Positions 16,960-24,826 of a stretch of 25,998 nucleotides of DNA are shown in pieces. Position 1 is the first letter of the stretch; the number at the start of each line of letters is the position of its first letter. Source of the DNA: Flavobacteriaceae bacterium (GTDB lineage: Bacteria; Bacteroidota; Bacteroidia; Flavobacteriales; Flavobacteriaceae); assembly GCA_013003145.1 (NCBI GenBank), contig JABDLH010000091.1, positions 1-25,998 of the forward strand, read 5' to 3'. The notes under the pieces are model-generated. The model saw only the letters and a list, made by a program, of their open reading frames with translations. It did no database searches and had not been told where the DNA came from. A program made the position numbers and the translations under genes.

Positions 16960-17076
16960 TAATCAGGACTACACGCTAAGTCAAGACACGGAAACAACTG
17001 TAGGGCTGATATTTACAGACTTGTTATTTAGCGATAGATTAAGAGCAATGAGGATGGAGGTCCGCAGATTTTGCAT

Positions 17077-17084
17077 TATTTTTG
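17077..17084 (+). promoter_or_regulatory. Candidate -7 box (TATTTTTG) before the 17125 gene
   Basis: TATTTTTG is a full match to TAnnTTTG, 40 bases before the ATG at 17125. It lies inside a loose CCGCA...TGCGG inverted repeat (17063-17087). The -33 element is not evident. Confidence 0.45.
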
Positions 17085-17124
17085 CGGCATAAATGTCCTA
17101 TCGGGTCCATTTTAAATAATTCCT

Positions 17125-17769
17125 ATGAAACTGAAAAGTTTACTTGCCGCGGTGGCGATTATGTTGTCTTTATTGGCTCATGGTCAAAAAAACATTTATG
17201 AAAGTGCTCGTTTTGACGAGTACAGTGAAGAACATACCGTTCTAGCCATAATTCCATTCTTTACACACCTTGAATTAGATGAGCGTGTTTCCAAAACAGA
17301 ATTATATAAGCTGCAGGAAAAAGAGGGTTATGCTGTACAAGAGGCTTTAGAAACTTACTTTGGCAGGGGTAAAAAGAAAAAGAAATTCACTGTAGATTTC
17401 CAGAATACAGAAAATACCAATGCTATTCTCAGCAAGAATAATATCAATTACGACAATATTGATACCTACACCATTAAAGAACTCAGTAAGATCCTGGAAG
17501 TTGACGGGATTATCAGTGGAAACCTGGACCTGAATATTTTGCTCTCAGAAGGTGTGCCGGCAGAATCCAGCATTTTTGATTTTATCCTTGGTGATGCGGA
17601 CTACGGCCGGGTAGGGATAAAGATCAGCGACGGAGATTCCGGCAAGCTGCTCTGGAAATATGAGCAGAAGATCAATAAACGCACCGGTAAGAATACAGAC
17701 GATCTTATCGACCGGATGATGAAGCAGGCTACACGGAAATTTCCTTACGATAAAGAGCGGCAGCGATAA
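17125..17769 (+). CDS. Exported protein of unknown function
   Basis: A 214-residue protein with a clear signal peptide (KLKSLLAAVAIMLSLLAHGQ, cut near residue 21). The mature part begins with a strand VLAIIPF, later has a helix LQEKEGYAVQEALETYF, a basic patch RGKKKKKF (about 80-87) and the strands VDGIISGNLDLNI and RVGIKISDGDSGKLLWKYEQ. The layout (I.PF near the start, then a lipid- or peptide-like helix, then GD..I.G.L and a 'GKLLWKYE' strand) recalls CsgG/LpoB-like or TolB-N-like periplasmic alpha/beta proteins, but the match is only in pattern. No lipobox Cys is present. It ends 2 bases before the convergent cysteine desulfurase gene. Confidence 0.75.
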   Translation: MKLKSLLAAVAIMLSLLAHGQKNIYESARFDEYSEEHTVLAIIPFFTHLELDERVSKTELYKLQEKEGYAVQEALETYFGRGKKKKKFTVDFQNTENTNAILSKNNINYDNIDTYTIKELSKILEVDGIISGNLDLNILLSEGVPAESSIFDFILGDADYGRVGIKISDGDSGKLLWKYEQKINKRTGKNTDDLIDRMMKQATRKFPYDKERQR

Positions 17770-17771
17770 AC

Positions 17772-18920
17772 TTATTCTTCAGCGAATTCCTTCAGTGTAG
17801 CGATCACATGATCGAGGTCTTCACGGGTATTGTACTTGGAAAATGAAAACCGGATAGACGGTCTTTTAAGATGTTCCTCTGAGAGAATTTCATTGAGCAC
17901 ATGAGACCCCTGGTTACTTCCGGATTGACATGCACTACCTTTAGAACACGCAATCCCTTTAAGATCAAGATGAAAAAGCAACATCATAGCTTTCTGCTCA
18001 TCATAAGGCAAACATACATTGACAAGGGTATAGGTGCCCTTGTCTGCTGAGCCCGATAAGCCGTTAAAATGAACTTCGGGCAGGGCTTCCTTTAAACCTG
18101 TAATGAAGTATTGTTTTAAATCGGCCACATAGGCTTTTTCTTCTTCCAGGGATTCGTAAGCAGCGATCATAGCAGCCTCTAGCCCTACGATATTGTGAAA
18201 TGCCTCTGTACCCGCCCTGTAACCTCTCTCCTGCGAGCCTCCGAGTATCAGGGGCTGTATACCCGAATTCTTCCGGATATAGGCGAATCCTATCCCTTTA
18301 GGACCGTGAAATTTATGTGCAGCAGCCGTCAGGAAATCTACAGGAGCCTTTTGGACATCCCAATGAAAGTGGCCAATAGACTGCACTGTGTCTGAATGAA
18401 ATAAGGCACCGTGCTCTTTACAAAGCATCCCGACTTTGTCTATATCCAAAATATTGCCGATCTCGTTATTCACATGCATCAGGCTTACCAGCTTCTTTTT
18501 ATCATCCTTAACCAAGGCTGCTTTCAGCTGTTCGATATCCGGATTCCCGTCCTGGTCCAAGGCAATACACTGCAGCTCTATATTATATTCCTCTGCAAGC
18601 GCTTCTGCCGTATGCAGTACAGCGTGATGTTCTATTTTACTGGTAATGATGCGTTCAATCCCGAGATCTTTGACCGCACTTCTTAAAATCATATTATCCG
18701 CTTCTGTCCCTCCCGAGGTGAAAATAATCTCTGATGGCTGGGCATTGAGGATTTTGGCAATGGTTTTTCTCGCCTGCTCTATAGCCGTTTTTGCGCTACG
18801 CCCAAAGCCATGGGTAGAAGAAGGATTCCCATAGGTTTCGCGTAAAGCTTCCTGCATCTTTTCGATGACTTCTTCCCTTACCTGGGTCGTGGCGGCGTTA
18901 TCGAGATATACTCTTTTCAT
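17772..18920 (-). CDS. Cysteine desulfurase (NifS/IscS class V aminotransferase)
   Basis: A 382-residue PLP enzyme that takes sulfur from cysteine for Fe-S cluster and thio-cofactor synthesis. Seen are YLDNAATT at the start (5-12), the SGGTEADN phosphate loop (69-76), EHHA (97-100), HSDTVQ (175-180) for PLP binding, the PLP lysine K203 in AAHKFHGPKG, RAGTE (235-239) and the active-site loop CSKGSACQSG with catalytic Cys331. The loop has an extra Cys at 325 (IACSKGSAC). No iscU, sufE or iscR neighbour is visible, so which scaffold it serves is unknown. It converges with the 17125 gene, 2 bases apart, without a terminator between them. Confidence 0.93.
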   Translation of the reverse strand: MKRVYLDNAATTQVREEVIEKMQEALRETYGNPSSTHGFGRSAKTAIEQARKTIAKILNAQPSEIIFTSGGTEADNMILRSAVKDLGIERIITSKIEHHAVLHTAEALAEEYNIELQCIALDQDGNPDIEQLKAALVKDDKKKLVSLMHVNNEIGNILDIDKVGMLCKEHGALFHSDTVQSIGHFHWDVQKAPVDFLTAAAHKFHGPKGIGFAYIRKNSGIQPLILGGSQERGYRAGTEAFHNIVGLEAAMIAAYESLEEEKAYVADLKQYFITGLKEALPEVHFNGLSGSADKGTYTLVNVCLPYDEQKAMMLLFHLDLKGIACSKGSACQSGSNQGSHVLNEILSEEHLKRPSIRFSFSKYNTREDLDHVIATLKEFAEE

Positions 18921-18949
18921 GAGAAATGATCGGATTTTATTGGTGCAGC

Positions 18950-18957
18950 CAAAAATA
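18950..18957 (-). promoter_or_regulatory. Candidate -7 box (TATTTTTG) for the cysteine desulfurase
   Basis: On the minus strand TATTTTTG fits TAnnTTTG and ends 30 bases before the ATG at 18920. The -33 TTG is not evident. Confidence 0.45.
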
Positions 18958-18977
18958 GCTGAAATTTGTCGAAATCA

Positions 18978-18992
18978 CCTTAAAAATTAAGG
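18978..18992. repeat. Palindrome CCTTAA-aaa-TTAAGG between divergent genes
   Basis: A perfect 6-bp inverted repeat with a 3-base centre, placed at about -35 to -49 relative to the expected start of the cysteine desulfurase transcript. It could be an operator; it is too AT-rich and short to be more than a candidate. Confidence 0.3.
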
Positions 18993-19024
18993 CAAAGCTA
19001 TAGGATAGTCAGCCTGGATTCTAT

Positions 19025-19032
19025 TAAATTTG
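19025..19032 (+). promoter_or_regulatory. Candidate -7 box (TAAATTTG) for the lipoprotein gene
   Basis: TAAATTTG fits TAnnTTTG but ends only 4 bases before the ATG at 19037, so transcription would begin at or just at the start codon. Either the mRNA is leaderless or the match is by chance. Confidence 0.3.
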
Positions 19033-19036
19033 GGAC

Positions 19037-19543
19037 ATGGGAAGATACCTTATAATCCTCTCCGCCTTGCTGTTTTCAGCATGTAGTGACGGGGACCTAC
19101 AGATAGAGACAATTGATTTTGACGGTGAGTCCATCCAATTCTGCGACAGCCAAACGACTACGGAAAGTGATTTTTTCTTCAAGATCAGTGGAGACCAGGC
19201 CCTTATCCTGGAATTACAGGACGGGGTGCTGAACAACGAGGTTTCTGATGGAACTATTGTAAGCACCATCCCAAGCCAGTCAAGACTTATCTACAGGATT
19301 TTTTCTGATGATGTCAGCAAGTCCTATTTCTGTGATGATCTCCCCCCGGCAGAGCCATCGGTACTCGAGGAAGTAGAAGCTGCGGCGGGGGAAATTCTGG
19401 TTACCACTATACAGAGTGAAAGTGATAGCACACAATTTGAACACAATATCGTCATCAGCAATATCAGCCTGGTAAATGATAAGGGAGAGCGGATCACTGA
19501 CCTCAGGATCAGTAATTTTGGCACCATTACAACCTCAGAATAA
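19037..19543 (+). CDS. Small lipoprotein of unknown function
   Basis: A 168-residue protein with a type II signal peptide: hydrophobic YLIILSALLFSA and a lipobox ending in Cys16. The residues after the Cys are S-D-G-D, acidic like the lipoprotein export signal that sends Bacteroidota lipoproteins to the cell surface, so surface display is possible. The mature part is beta-rich and acidic, with only two further cysteines (in QFCDS and YFCDD), which may form a disulfide. No known domain is recognised. It ends 2 bases before the convergent Smr gene, and its upstream region is shared with the divergent cysteine desulfurase. Confidence 0.75.
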   Translation: MGRYLIILSALLFSACSDGDLQIETIDFDGESIQFCDSQTTTESDFFFKISGDQALILELQDGVLNNEVSDGTIVSTIPSQSRLIYRIFSDDVSKSYFCDDLPPAEPSVLEEVEAAAGEILVTTIQSESDSTQFEHNIVISNISLVNDKGERITDLRISNFGTITTSE

Positions 19544-19545
19544 GC

Positions 19546-20115
19546 TTAGGCTTGTTGGGTGATGTAAACCTCCGTAGCCCCCATGCCGTATTTTTGGTAA
19601 TCCGCATCATAAAAGCGTACCCCCTCATAGCGGTTAAAAAGGTATTTTAATTCTTCACGTAATATTCCCTCGCCTACCCCATGGATAAAAACCACTTTCT
19701 GTATCCTTTTCCGAATGGCAAAATCGAGTTGTCTTTTTGCTGTTTCCAGCTGTAATTCCAGGATTTCAAAAGTCTCCATCCTTTTAAATCCCTGGGTAAG
19801 CTTTTCTATATGCAGATCCACTTCCATTTTGGGAGCATTTCGCTCTTTGGGTTTTAGCGCAGGCCTGCGCCGTTTCTTGGACCGGGCCTCTTCATCCTTC
19901 ACCCTGGATATCTCAGCGTTACTGATCTCTATAGGGGTTTCCCCGGAGATCCGTACCAATTCATGAGTCTCGAAATTCATCGGGAAGCCATCATCGGTCT
20001 GCAGGGTGACCACTCCCCCTTCTATTTGGGTGATTGTTCCTGAAATCAGGTCGTCTATTGCTTCTGCCCTGTCTCCAACACGGAAAAACGATTTGTTGGA
20101 ATTATTTGTATTCAT
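19546..20115 (-). CDS. Smr-domain protein (DUF2027-like N-terminus)
   Basis: A 189-residue protein. The N-terminal part (about 10-55, VGDRAEAIDDLISGTITQIEGGVVTLQTDDG) is a small beta-barrel like DUF2027. A basic linker follows (RSKKRRRPALKPKER, about 76-90). The C-terminal Smr domain (about 95-187) has the VDLHIEKL and IHGVGEG motifs of the nuclease-like Smr fold found at the end of MutS2. Such proteins are often mislabelled 'MutS' in databases; no MutS ATPase is present. Smr domains bind or cut nucleic acids, and related proteins act on colliding ribosomes; the role here is inferred only. Its ATG overlaps the TGA of the small membrane gene upstream (ATGA), so the two are co-translated. Confidence 0.85.
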   Translation of the reverse strand: MNTNNSNKSFFRVGDRAEAIDDLISGTITQIEGGVVTLQTDDGFPMNFETHELVRISGETPIEISNAEISRVKDEEARSKKRRRPALKPKERNAPKMEVDLHIEKLTQGFKRMETFEILELQLETAKRQLDFAIRKRIQKVVFIHGVGEGILREELKYLFNRYEGVRFYDADYQKYGMGATEVYITQQA

Positions 20116-20288
20116 TCTTCTTCCGATCTTTCACTATTCCATCCCCTGGACGCTCTGTAAACCCCGAGCATCAATATTACAATACCGATACTCATTGCGT
20201 ATTCATTCATTAGCAGGGTATCGCCACTGGCTAAAAGACAAGCTCCCCCGGCGATCAACAGAAAATTAATGATTCCTTTTATTTTCAT
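20112..20288 (-). CDS. 58-residue membrane protein, coupled to the Smr gene
   Basis: A short frame that starts with ATG at 20288 and ends with TGA at 20112, sharing an ATGA overlap with the start of the Smr-domain gene. The product (MKIKGIINFLLIAGGACLLA, then SGDTLLMNEYAMSIGIVILM and a charged tail RASRGWNSERSEEE) has two hydrophobic segments, about 5-20 and 32-44, separated by a short polar turn, and a charged C-terminus. It looks like a two-pass inner-membrane miniprotein. The build and the coupled overlap support a real gene; the function is unknown. Confidence 0.65.
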   Translation of the reverse strand: MKIKGIINFLLIAGGACLLASGDTLLMNEYAMSIGIVILMLGVYRASRGWNSERSEEE

Positions 20289-20333
20289 TCCTCAAAAATA
20301 GTAGTAATTTTCGGTTGAGGAACCGACCAAGGG

Positions 20334-20639
20334 ATGAAACTCCAACCAACCATAGCTATCACCTCAGGGAAAGATTATATGCTCCCCTGCCTGAACAAAC
20401 AAATTTTTGGGTTTGAATGCCCGGGTTGTGGGATACAGCGTTCTTTCTGGCTTTTGCTGGAGGGTAAATTTGGAGAAGCCTTTCTCATGTACCCGGCCAT
20501 ATTTCCGTTGATCTTACTTTTTGTCTTCCTTATTGCGGACCGTTTTATCCGGATACGCTATGCCAACAACATCAGTATAGGCCTGATGATACTGAGTGTT
20601 TTAACCATTTTAACCAACTATATTTTCAAATTAATTTAA
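20334..20639 (+). CDS. DUF2752 small membrane protein
   Basis: A 101-residue membrane protein of the DUF2752 family. The mark of the family is the CPGCGIQRS motif (about residues 30-38), followed by a Phe/Leu-rich helix and two membrane segments (about 55-70 and 80-98). An extra Cys lies at about 19 (PCLN). The CxxC pair suggests metal or redox binding, but no function is established. It leads a run of three small membrane protein genes on the plus strand (gaps of 9 and 17 bases) and is divergent from the 58-residue membrane protein gene. Confidence 0.85.
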   Translation: MKLQPTIAITSGKDYMLPCLNKQIFGFECPGCGIQRSFWLLLEGKFGEAFLMYPAIFPLILLFVFLIADRFIRIRYANNISIGLMILSVLTILTNYIFKLI

Positions 20640-20648
20640 ACCTGTATT

Positions 20649-20981
20649 ATGGAACAACAGAAATTACCAAATGTAACTATAGCTATTGTGCTTTCTATCC
20701 TGGGATACTTATGCTGCTGTATCTGGGGAATTCCCGGAATATTGCTGGGAGGTATTGCCCTTCTCCTGATCAGGGGCGATGAAAAGAAGTATATGGCAGC
20801 CCCGGAAACCTATTCCAATTACAGCCAGTTAAAAACCGCCAAAATCATGGCTATTATTGCAATAGCTCTCGGTGTATTGACCCTCATCTATATCCTGTAT
20901 ACCATCTCTCAGATGGGCGGATGGGACGCTTATATGGAGCGATCTATGGAAATGATGGAAGAATGGGGAATAGAAGAGTAA
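20649..20981 (+). CDS. CCC-motif membrane protein
   Basis: A 110-residue two-pass membrane protein. The first membrane segment (about 10-40) has the run LCCCIWGIPGI, the CCC motif after which the family is named; the second is at about 63-88 (IMAIIAIALGVLTLIYILY). A polar loop with YSNYSQLKTAKI lies between them, and the C-terminus is acidic (MMEEWGIEE). The loop pattern matches that of the next gene (Y.......K..KI), so the two are related. Function unknown. Confidence 0.8.
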   Translation: MEQQKLPNVTIAIVLSILGYLCCCIWGIPGILLGGIALLLIRGDEKKYMAAPETYSNYSQLKTAKIMAIIAIALGVLTLIYILYTISQMGGWDAYMERSMEMMEEWGIEE

Positions 20982-20998
20982 ACCATTAAAAACCAATT

Positions 20999-21307
20999 AT
21001 GAACCAAACAACTTTACCAGGGGCCAGCACCACCCTTACCATGGGAATTCTTTCCGTGGTTGGTGCACTGATGTGTTGTGGCCCGTTTGCTGCCATATTC
21101 AGCTTTATTGGCCTGTCACAGGCCAAAAAGGCAAAGCAGCTCTATGAATCCCAACCCGGGCTTTACTCCGGCTTTGAGAATGTAAAAACCGGGAAGATCC
21201 TGTCCTATGTAGGTTTAGGTCTCTCTGCTTTTATGCTCATCCTGCTCATCTTGTATTTTGGCGTGATCATCGCGCTGGTTACTACCGGGAATTTAGACGA
21301 TTTCTAA
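20999..21307 (+). CDS. Second CCC-motif/DUF4190-like membrane protein
   Basis: A 102-residue two-pass membrane protein, related in plan to the gene before it. The first segment (about 11-37) has ALMCCGPFAAIFSFIGL, the loop has A.KAKQLYESQPGLYSGFENVKTGKIL, and the second segment is about 68-95. The loop with S...K...Y and K.GKI..Y is that of DUF4190/CCC-motif proteins. Only two adjacent cysteines are present instead of three. The pair with the previous gene looks like a local duplication. A terminator lies about 70 bases beyond its stop. Function unknown. Confidence 0.75.
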   Translation: MNQTTLPGASTTLTMGILSVVGALMCCGPFAAIFSFIGLSQAKKAKQLYESQPGLYSGFENVKTGKILSYVGLGLSAFMLILLILYFGVIIALVTTGNLDDF

Positions 21308-21377
21308 ACCGGAAACCGGGCCTGAGGATTCGGCATTCAAGTTTAGCCGTATAATTAGTTATGCTCTGTATACCATC

Positions 21378-21407
21378 AAAAACACCCCTGAGATCAGGGG
21401 TGTTTTT
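21378..21407. terminator. Bidirectional intrinsic terminator
   Basis: AAAAACACCCCTG pairs with CAGGGGTGTTTTT around a 4-base loop, A-run before and T-run after. It separates the small membrane genes (plus) from recQ (minus). Confidence 0.9.
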
Positions 21408-21427
21408 ATATTGTTTACTGTAAAGAA

Positions 21428-23629
21428 CTAGTTGGCGACTTCGCTCATGAATTTGAGCCGGTAGAGGCGCAGTTCCTCATCTTCATATTCCCCATCAAAT
21501 TCCTTCAGGGCCTTTTCTATATTATCGGTTTCGGCTTCCAGGAAATATTCGTGTATTTCTTCCTGCTGGTCCTCATCCAGGATTTCATCGATCCAGTAAC
21601 CGAGATTCAGTTTAGTACCACTGAAAACGATCTGCTCCATTTCTTTGACCAGTTCGGGGATCTCTAAGCCTTTGGCAGAGGCAATATCATCCAGCGGCAG
21701 CTTCCTGTCTATATTCTGAATGATGTAAAGCTTCAGGGCAGAATTGGCCCCGGTACTTTTTACAACCAGGTCATCCGGCCGTACAATGTCATTTTCTTCT
21801 ACGTAGTCCGAGATCATTTTAATAAAAGGAGTTCCAAAGCGTTTGGCCTTCCCTTCTCCTACCCCGTGAATATTGACCAGCTCATCCATGGTCACCGGGT
21901 ATTTCAGAGCCATATCCTGGAGTGAAGGGTCCTGGAATACTACGAAAGGAGGCACATCTCTTTTTTGGGCCTCTTTTTTACGCAGGTCTTTCAGCAACTT
22001 CAGCAGATTATCATCGGTAACACCGGCATTAGCTTTGGCAGCAGTAACGATGGCATTATCTGTTTCCTGGTTGTAAGAATGATCTTTTGTCATCATAAAG
22101 GAACCCGGCTTTTTGAGAAAAGCATGGCCTTTATCCGTAATGTGCAATACACCGTATTGCTCTATCTCCTTGCGTAGCAGACCGGCTACAAGGACTTGCC
22201 TGATCAGCGCCATCCAATAGGATTTATCATGCTCTGCTCCACTTCCAAATACCGATTTGGTGTCGGTTTTGTGGGAGGAAATCAGGGAATTAGTTTTACC
22301 CGTCAGGGTTTTAACCACCTCTTTAGCCTTAAATTTTTCACTGGTCTCCTTGACAGCCTGCAGTAATTTAACCACGTCGCCACCTGCTTCCTCTTTTTCT
22401 TTTGGATTACGCGAATTATCATCCATATCTGCACCCTCACCATGGACCTCGTCAAAGGCTTCCCCGAAATAGTGGAGTATAAACTTACGACGCGACATAG
22501 AAGTTTCCGCATAGGCCACTATCTCCTGTAAGAGTGCGTTACCGATCTCCTGTTCAGCCACGGGTTTACCGGACATGAACTTCTCTAATTTTTCTATATC
22601 CTTATAGGCATAAAATGCCAGGCAATGACCTTCTCCACCGTCTCTCCCGGCACGGCCGGTCTCCTGGTAATAACTTTCTATGCTTTTAGGGATATCGTGA
22701 TGGATGACATAGCGGACATCCGGCTTGTCTATCCCCATCCCGAAAGCGATGGTTGCAACCACCACGTCTACTTCCTCCATGAGGAACATATCCTGGTACC
22801 TGGAACGGGTCTTAGCGTCGAACCCGGCATGATAAGGCACAGCACTAACACCAATCACCTGTAACACCTGTGCCAGTTCTTCTACTTTTTTCCTGCTCAG
22901 GCAATAGATGATCCCTGATTTACCGGAATTCTTTTTTACAAAACGGATGATATCGGCATCAACATTCTTAGTCTTGGGTCTCACTTCGTAAAACAGGTTG
23001 GGCCTGTTAAAGGATGCTTTAAAAACTTTTGCTTCCGGAATACCGAGGTTTTTGATGATATCTTCCTGAACTTTTGGCGTGGCCGTTGCGGTCAGAGCAA
23101 CCACCGGTATATCATCTCCTAGCCTATTAATAATGCTTCTGAGGTTCCTGTATTCGGGACGGAAATCATGCCCCCATTCAGAAATACAGTGGGCTTCATC
23201 TATGGCGACAAAAGATAGGGGAACCGACCTCAAGAACTCTACATTCTCTTCCTTGGTGAGTGACTCCGGCGCTACGTAAAGCAGTTTGGTGATACCCGAC
23301 TTAATATCGCTTTTCACATCCTTAATCTCGGTCTTGGTGAGCGAAGAATTCAATACATGGGCCACCCCGTTATGAGACGAGACACTTCGGATAGCATCCA
23401 CCTGATTCTTCATCAATGCAATCAAAGGGGAAACGACAATGGCCGTACCTTCCTGTATTAAGGCAGGTAACTGGTAACACATAGATTTACCTCCACCCGT
23501 CGGCATAACAACAAAAGTGTTATTGCCTTTTACTACATTGCTGATCACATCTTCCTGCAGCCCTTTAAACTGCGAGAAACCAAAATATTTCTTTAGTGAG
23601 GCATGTAGATCAATCTCATTTAAAATCAT
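21428..23629 (-). CDS. recQ: ATP-dependent DNA helicase RecQ, zinc cysteines lost
   Basis: A 733-residue RecQ helicase with the ATG at 23629 (an in-frame TTG 21 bases upstream is the other option). Superfamily 2 motifs are all present: Walker A MPTGGGKS (42-49), DEAH (144-147), WGHDFRPEY (152-160), TATATP, and motifs [16 protein letters not shown] and [10 protein letters not shown]. The zinc-binding region that follows the helicase core reads [12 protein letters not shown] (379-390) and DMDDNSRNP, where typical RecQ has CRRxxLLxYFGE and C..C..C; all four metal cysteines are replaced. An HRDC domain is recognisable at about 545-625 ([30 protein letters not shown]). The C-terminal 100 residues are acidic. 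RecQ unwinds DNA at stalled forks and in recombination. Confidence 0.93.
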   Translation of the reverse strand: MILNEIDLHASLKKYFGFSQFKGLQEDVISNVVKGNNTFVVMPTGGGKSMCYQLPALIQEGTAIVVSPLIALMKNQVDAIRSVSSHNGVAHVLNSSLTKTEIKDVKSDIKSGITKLLYVAPESLTKEENVEFLRSVPLSFVAIDEAHCISEWGHDFRPEYRNLRSIINRLGDDIPVVALTATATPKVQEDIIKNLGIPEAKVFKASFNRPNLFYEVRPKTKNVDADIIRFVKKNSGKSGIIYCLSRKKVEELAQVLQVIGVSAVPYHAGFDAKTRSRYQDMFLMEEVDVVVATIAFGMGIDKPDVRYVIHHDIPKSIESYYQETGRAGRDGGEGHCLAFYAYKDIEKLEKFMSGKPVAEQEIGNALLQEIVAYAETSMSRRKFILHYFGEAFDEVHGEGADMDDNSRNPKEKEEAGGDVVKLLQAVKETSEKFKAKEVVKTLTGKTNSLISSHKTDTKSVFGSGAEHDKSYWMALIRQVLVAGLLRKEIEQYGVLHITDKGHAFLKKPGSFMMTKDHSYNQETDNAIVTAAKANAGVTDDNLLKLLKDLRKKEAQKRDVPPFVVFQDPSLQDMALKYPVTMDELVNIHGVGEGKAKRFGTPFIKMISDYVEENDIVRPDDLVVKSTGANSALKLYIIQNIDRKLPLDDIASAKGLEIPELVKEMEQIVFSGTKLNLGYWIDEILDEDQQEEIHEYFLEAETDNIEKALKEFDGEYEDEELRLYRLKFMSEVAN

Positions 23630-23766
23630 GCTGTACTGTTTAATTGCCAATACTTTATCATAGGGTTAACACCCATTTTATTAAGGTATGAACTATTTAT
23701 GGAATTCGGGGTAAGCGGATTCAATTTTAAGACGAACTTTAAGAATCCCTATAAAATAAGTTTCCG

Positions 23767-23774
23767 TACTTTTG
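23767..23774 (+). promoter_or_regulatory. Candidate -7 box (TACTTTTG) for kpsF
   Basis: TACTTTTG is a full match to TAnnTTTG and lies about 87 bases before the proposed TTG start of kpsF. The -33 TTG is not evident. The predicted leader of about 80 bases contains the hairpin at 23802-23830. Confidence 0.45.
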
Positions 23775-23801
23775 TTTACTTAAATATAAAATATTTCAAA
23801 G

Positions 23802-23830
23802 GATTTTATTCCCTCTTAAGGAATAAAATC
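23802..23830 (+). promoter_or_regulatory. 11-bp leader hairpin upstream of kpsF
   Basis: GATTTTATTCC (23802-23812) pairs perfectly with GGAATAAAATC (23820-23830) around a 7-base loop. It falls in the predicted 5' leader of kpsF, ending 30 bases before the start codon. No U-run follows, so it is not an ordinary terminator. A role in translation control or mRNA stability is a guess. Confidence 0.45.
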
Positions 23831-23860
23831 TGACGCAAATTAGCTAATTTTCAATCGACC

Positions 23861-24826
23861 TTGATCAAAAATAATGCCATCCTCGAAATAGCGCGAAAAG
23901 CTATAGAAACGGAAGCTGACGCTATTCAAAATCTTACAACCCTCCTTGACGGTGCCTTCGCGGAGGCCGTTACCACAATACTGGACTCTAAAGGCAGGGT
24001 CATTGTGTCAGGAATTGGGAAAAGTGCAATTATCGCCTCCAAGATCGTTGCCACGCTGAATTCTACCGGTACCCCTTCTATTTTTATGCATGCGGCAGAC
24101 GCCATTCATGGAGACCTGGGGATCATACAGGAGAACGATGTGGTGATGTTGATCTCTAAAAGCGGGAATACACCGGAAATAAAAATGCTGGTGCCCCTGA
24201 TCAAACAGGCTCAGAACAAGTTAATAGGAATGACGGCTAACCCGGAATCATCCCTTGGCCAGCAAGCCGACTACGTTTTAAATACCTTCATTGAAAAGGA
24301 GGCCTGTCCCAACAACCTGGCGCCGACTACCAGCACCACGGCACAACTGGTTATGGGCGATGCCTTGGCTATCTGCCTGCTGGAACTCAGGGGCTTCAGC
24401 AGTCGGGATTTTGCTCGCTTCCATCCTGGAGGCACTTTGGGCAAAAAACTATACCTGAGGGTTTCCGATATCATCCTGACCAATTTAAAGCCCGAAGTAT
24501 CCGTCGCATCGGACGTCAAGAATGTAATCGTTGAAATCTCTGAAAAAATGCTCGGGGTCACCGCGGTGGTCGACGGTGATGAACTGAAGGGTATTGTCAC
24601 CGATGGAGACATTCGGCGAATGCTGAATAAATATGAACATATCAACGGACTGACTGCTCAGGATATCATGACCACTAATCCCAAGACGATCGGGACTGAG
24701 GTGCTGGCTGTGAAAGCGCTGGAAATCATGCAGGAACACGGGATCTCGCAACTACTGGCTGTGGATAATGGTGTTTACAAAGGAGTAGTTCACTTGCACA
24801 ACCTCATTAAAGAAGGCATTCTCTGA
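23861..24826 (+). CDS. kpsF: D-arabinose 5-phosphate isomerase (KpsF/GutQ family)
   Basis: A 321-residue isomerase that turns ribulose 5-phosphate into arabinose 5-phosphate, the first step toward the LPS sugar Kdo. The SIS domain (about 35-185) holds GIGKS (51-55), the HAADAIHGDLG region (77-87), ISKSGNT (98-104) and the catalytic-region HPGGTLGK (H188). Two CBS domains follow (about 205-320). The start is TTG at 23861: the frame has a TGA at 23831-23833 and no ATG until about residue 76, deep in the SIS domain, while the TTG gives the family's normal N-terminus (ILEIARKAIETEADAI). The stop shares one base with the tatC start (TGATG), so the two are coupled. Confidence 0.93.
   Translation: MIKNNAILEIARKAIETEADAIQNLTTLLDGAFAEAVTTILDSKGRVIVSGIGKSAIIASKIVATLNSTGTPSIFMHAADAIHGDLGIIQENDVVMLISKSGNTPEIKMLVPLIKQAQNKLIGMTANPESSLGQQADYVLNTFIEKEACPNNLAPTTSTTAQLVMGDALAICLLELRGFSSRDFARFHPGGTLGKKLYLRVSDIILTNLKPEVSVASDVKNVIVEISEKMLGVTAVVDGDELKGIVTDGDIRRMLNKYEHINGLTAQDIMTTNPKTIGTEVLAVKALEIMQEHGISQLLAVDNGVYKGVVHLHNLIKEGIL

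Noticed and set aside
19546..20115. Labelling the Smr-domain protein as MutS/MutS2
   Set aside because: Only the small C-terminal Smr domain is shared; the ATPase and clamp domains of MutS are absent.
23630..23650. TTG start seven codons upstream for recQ
   Set aside because: The ATG at 23629 gives the normal RecQ N-terminus and is a better start codon; the TTG adds only seven residues of no clear meaning.
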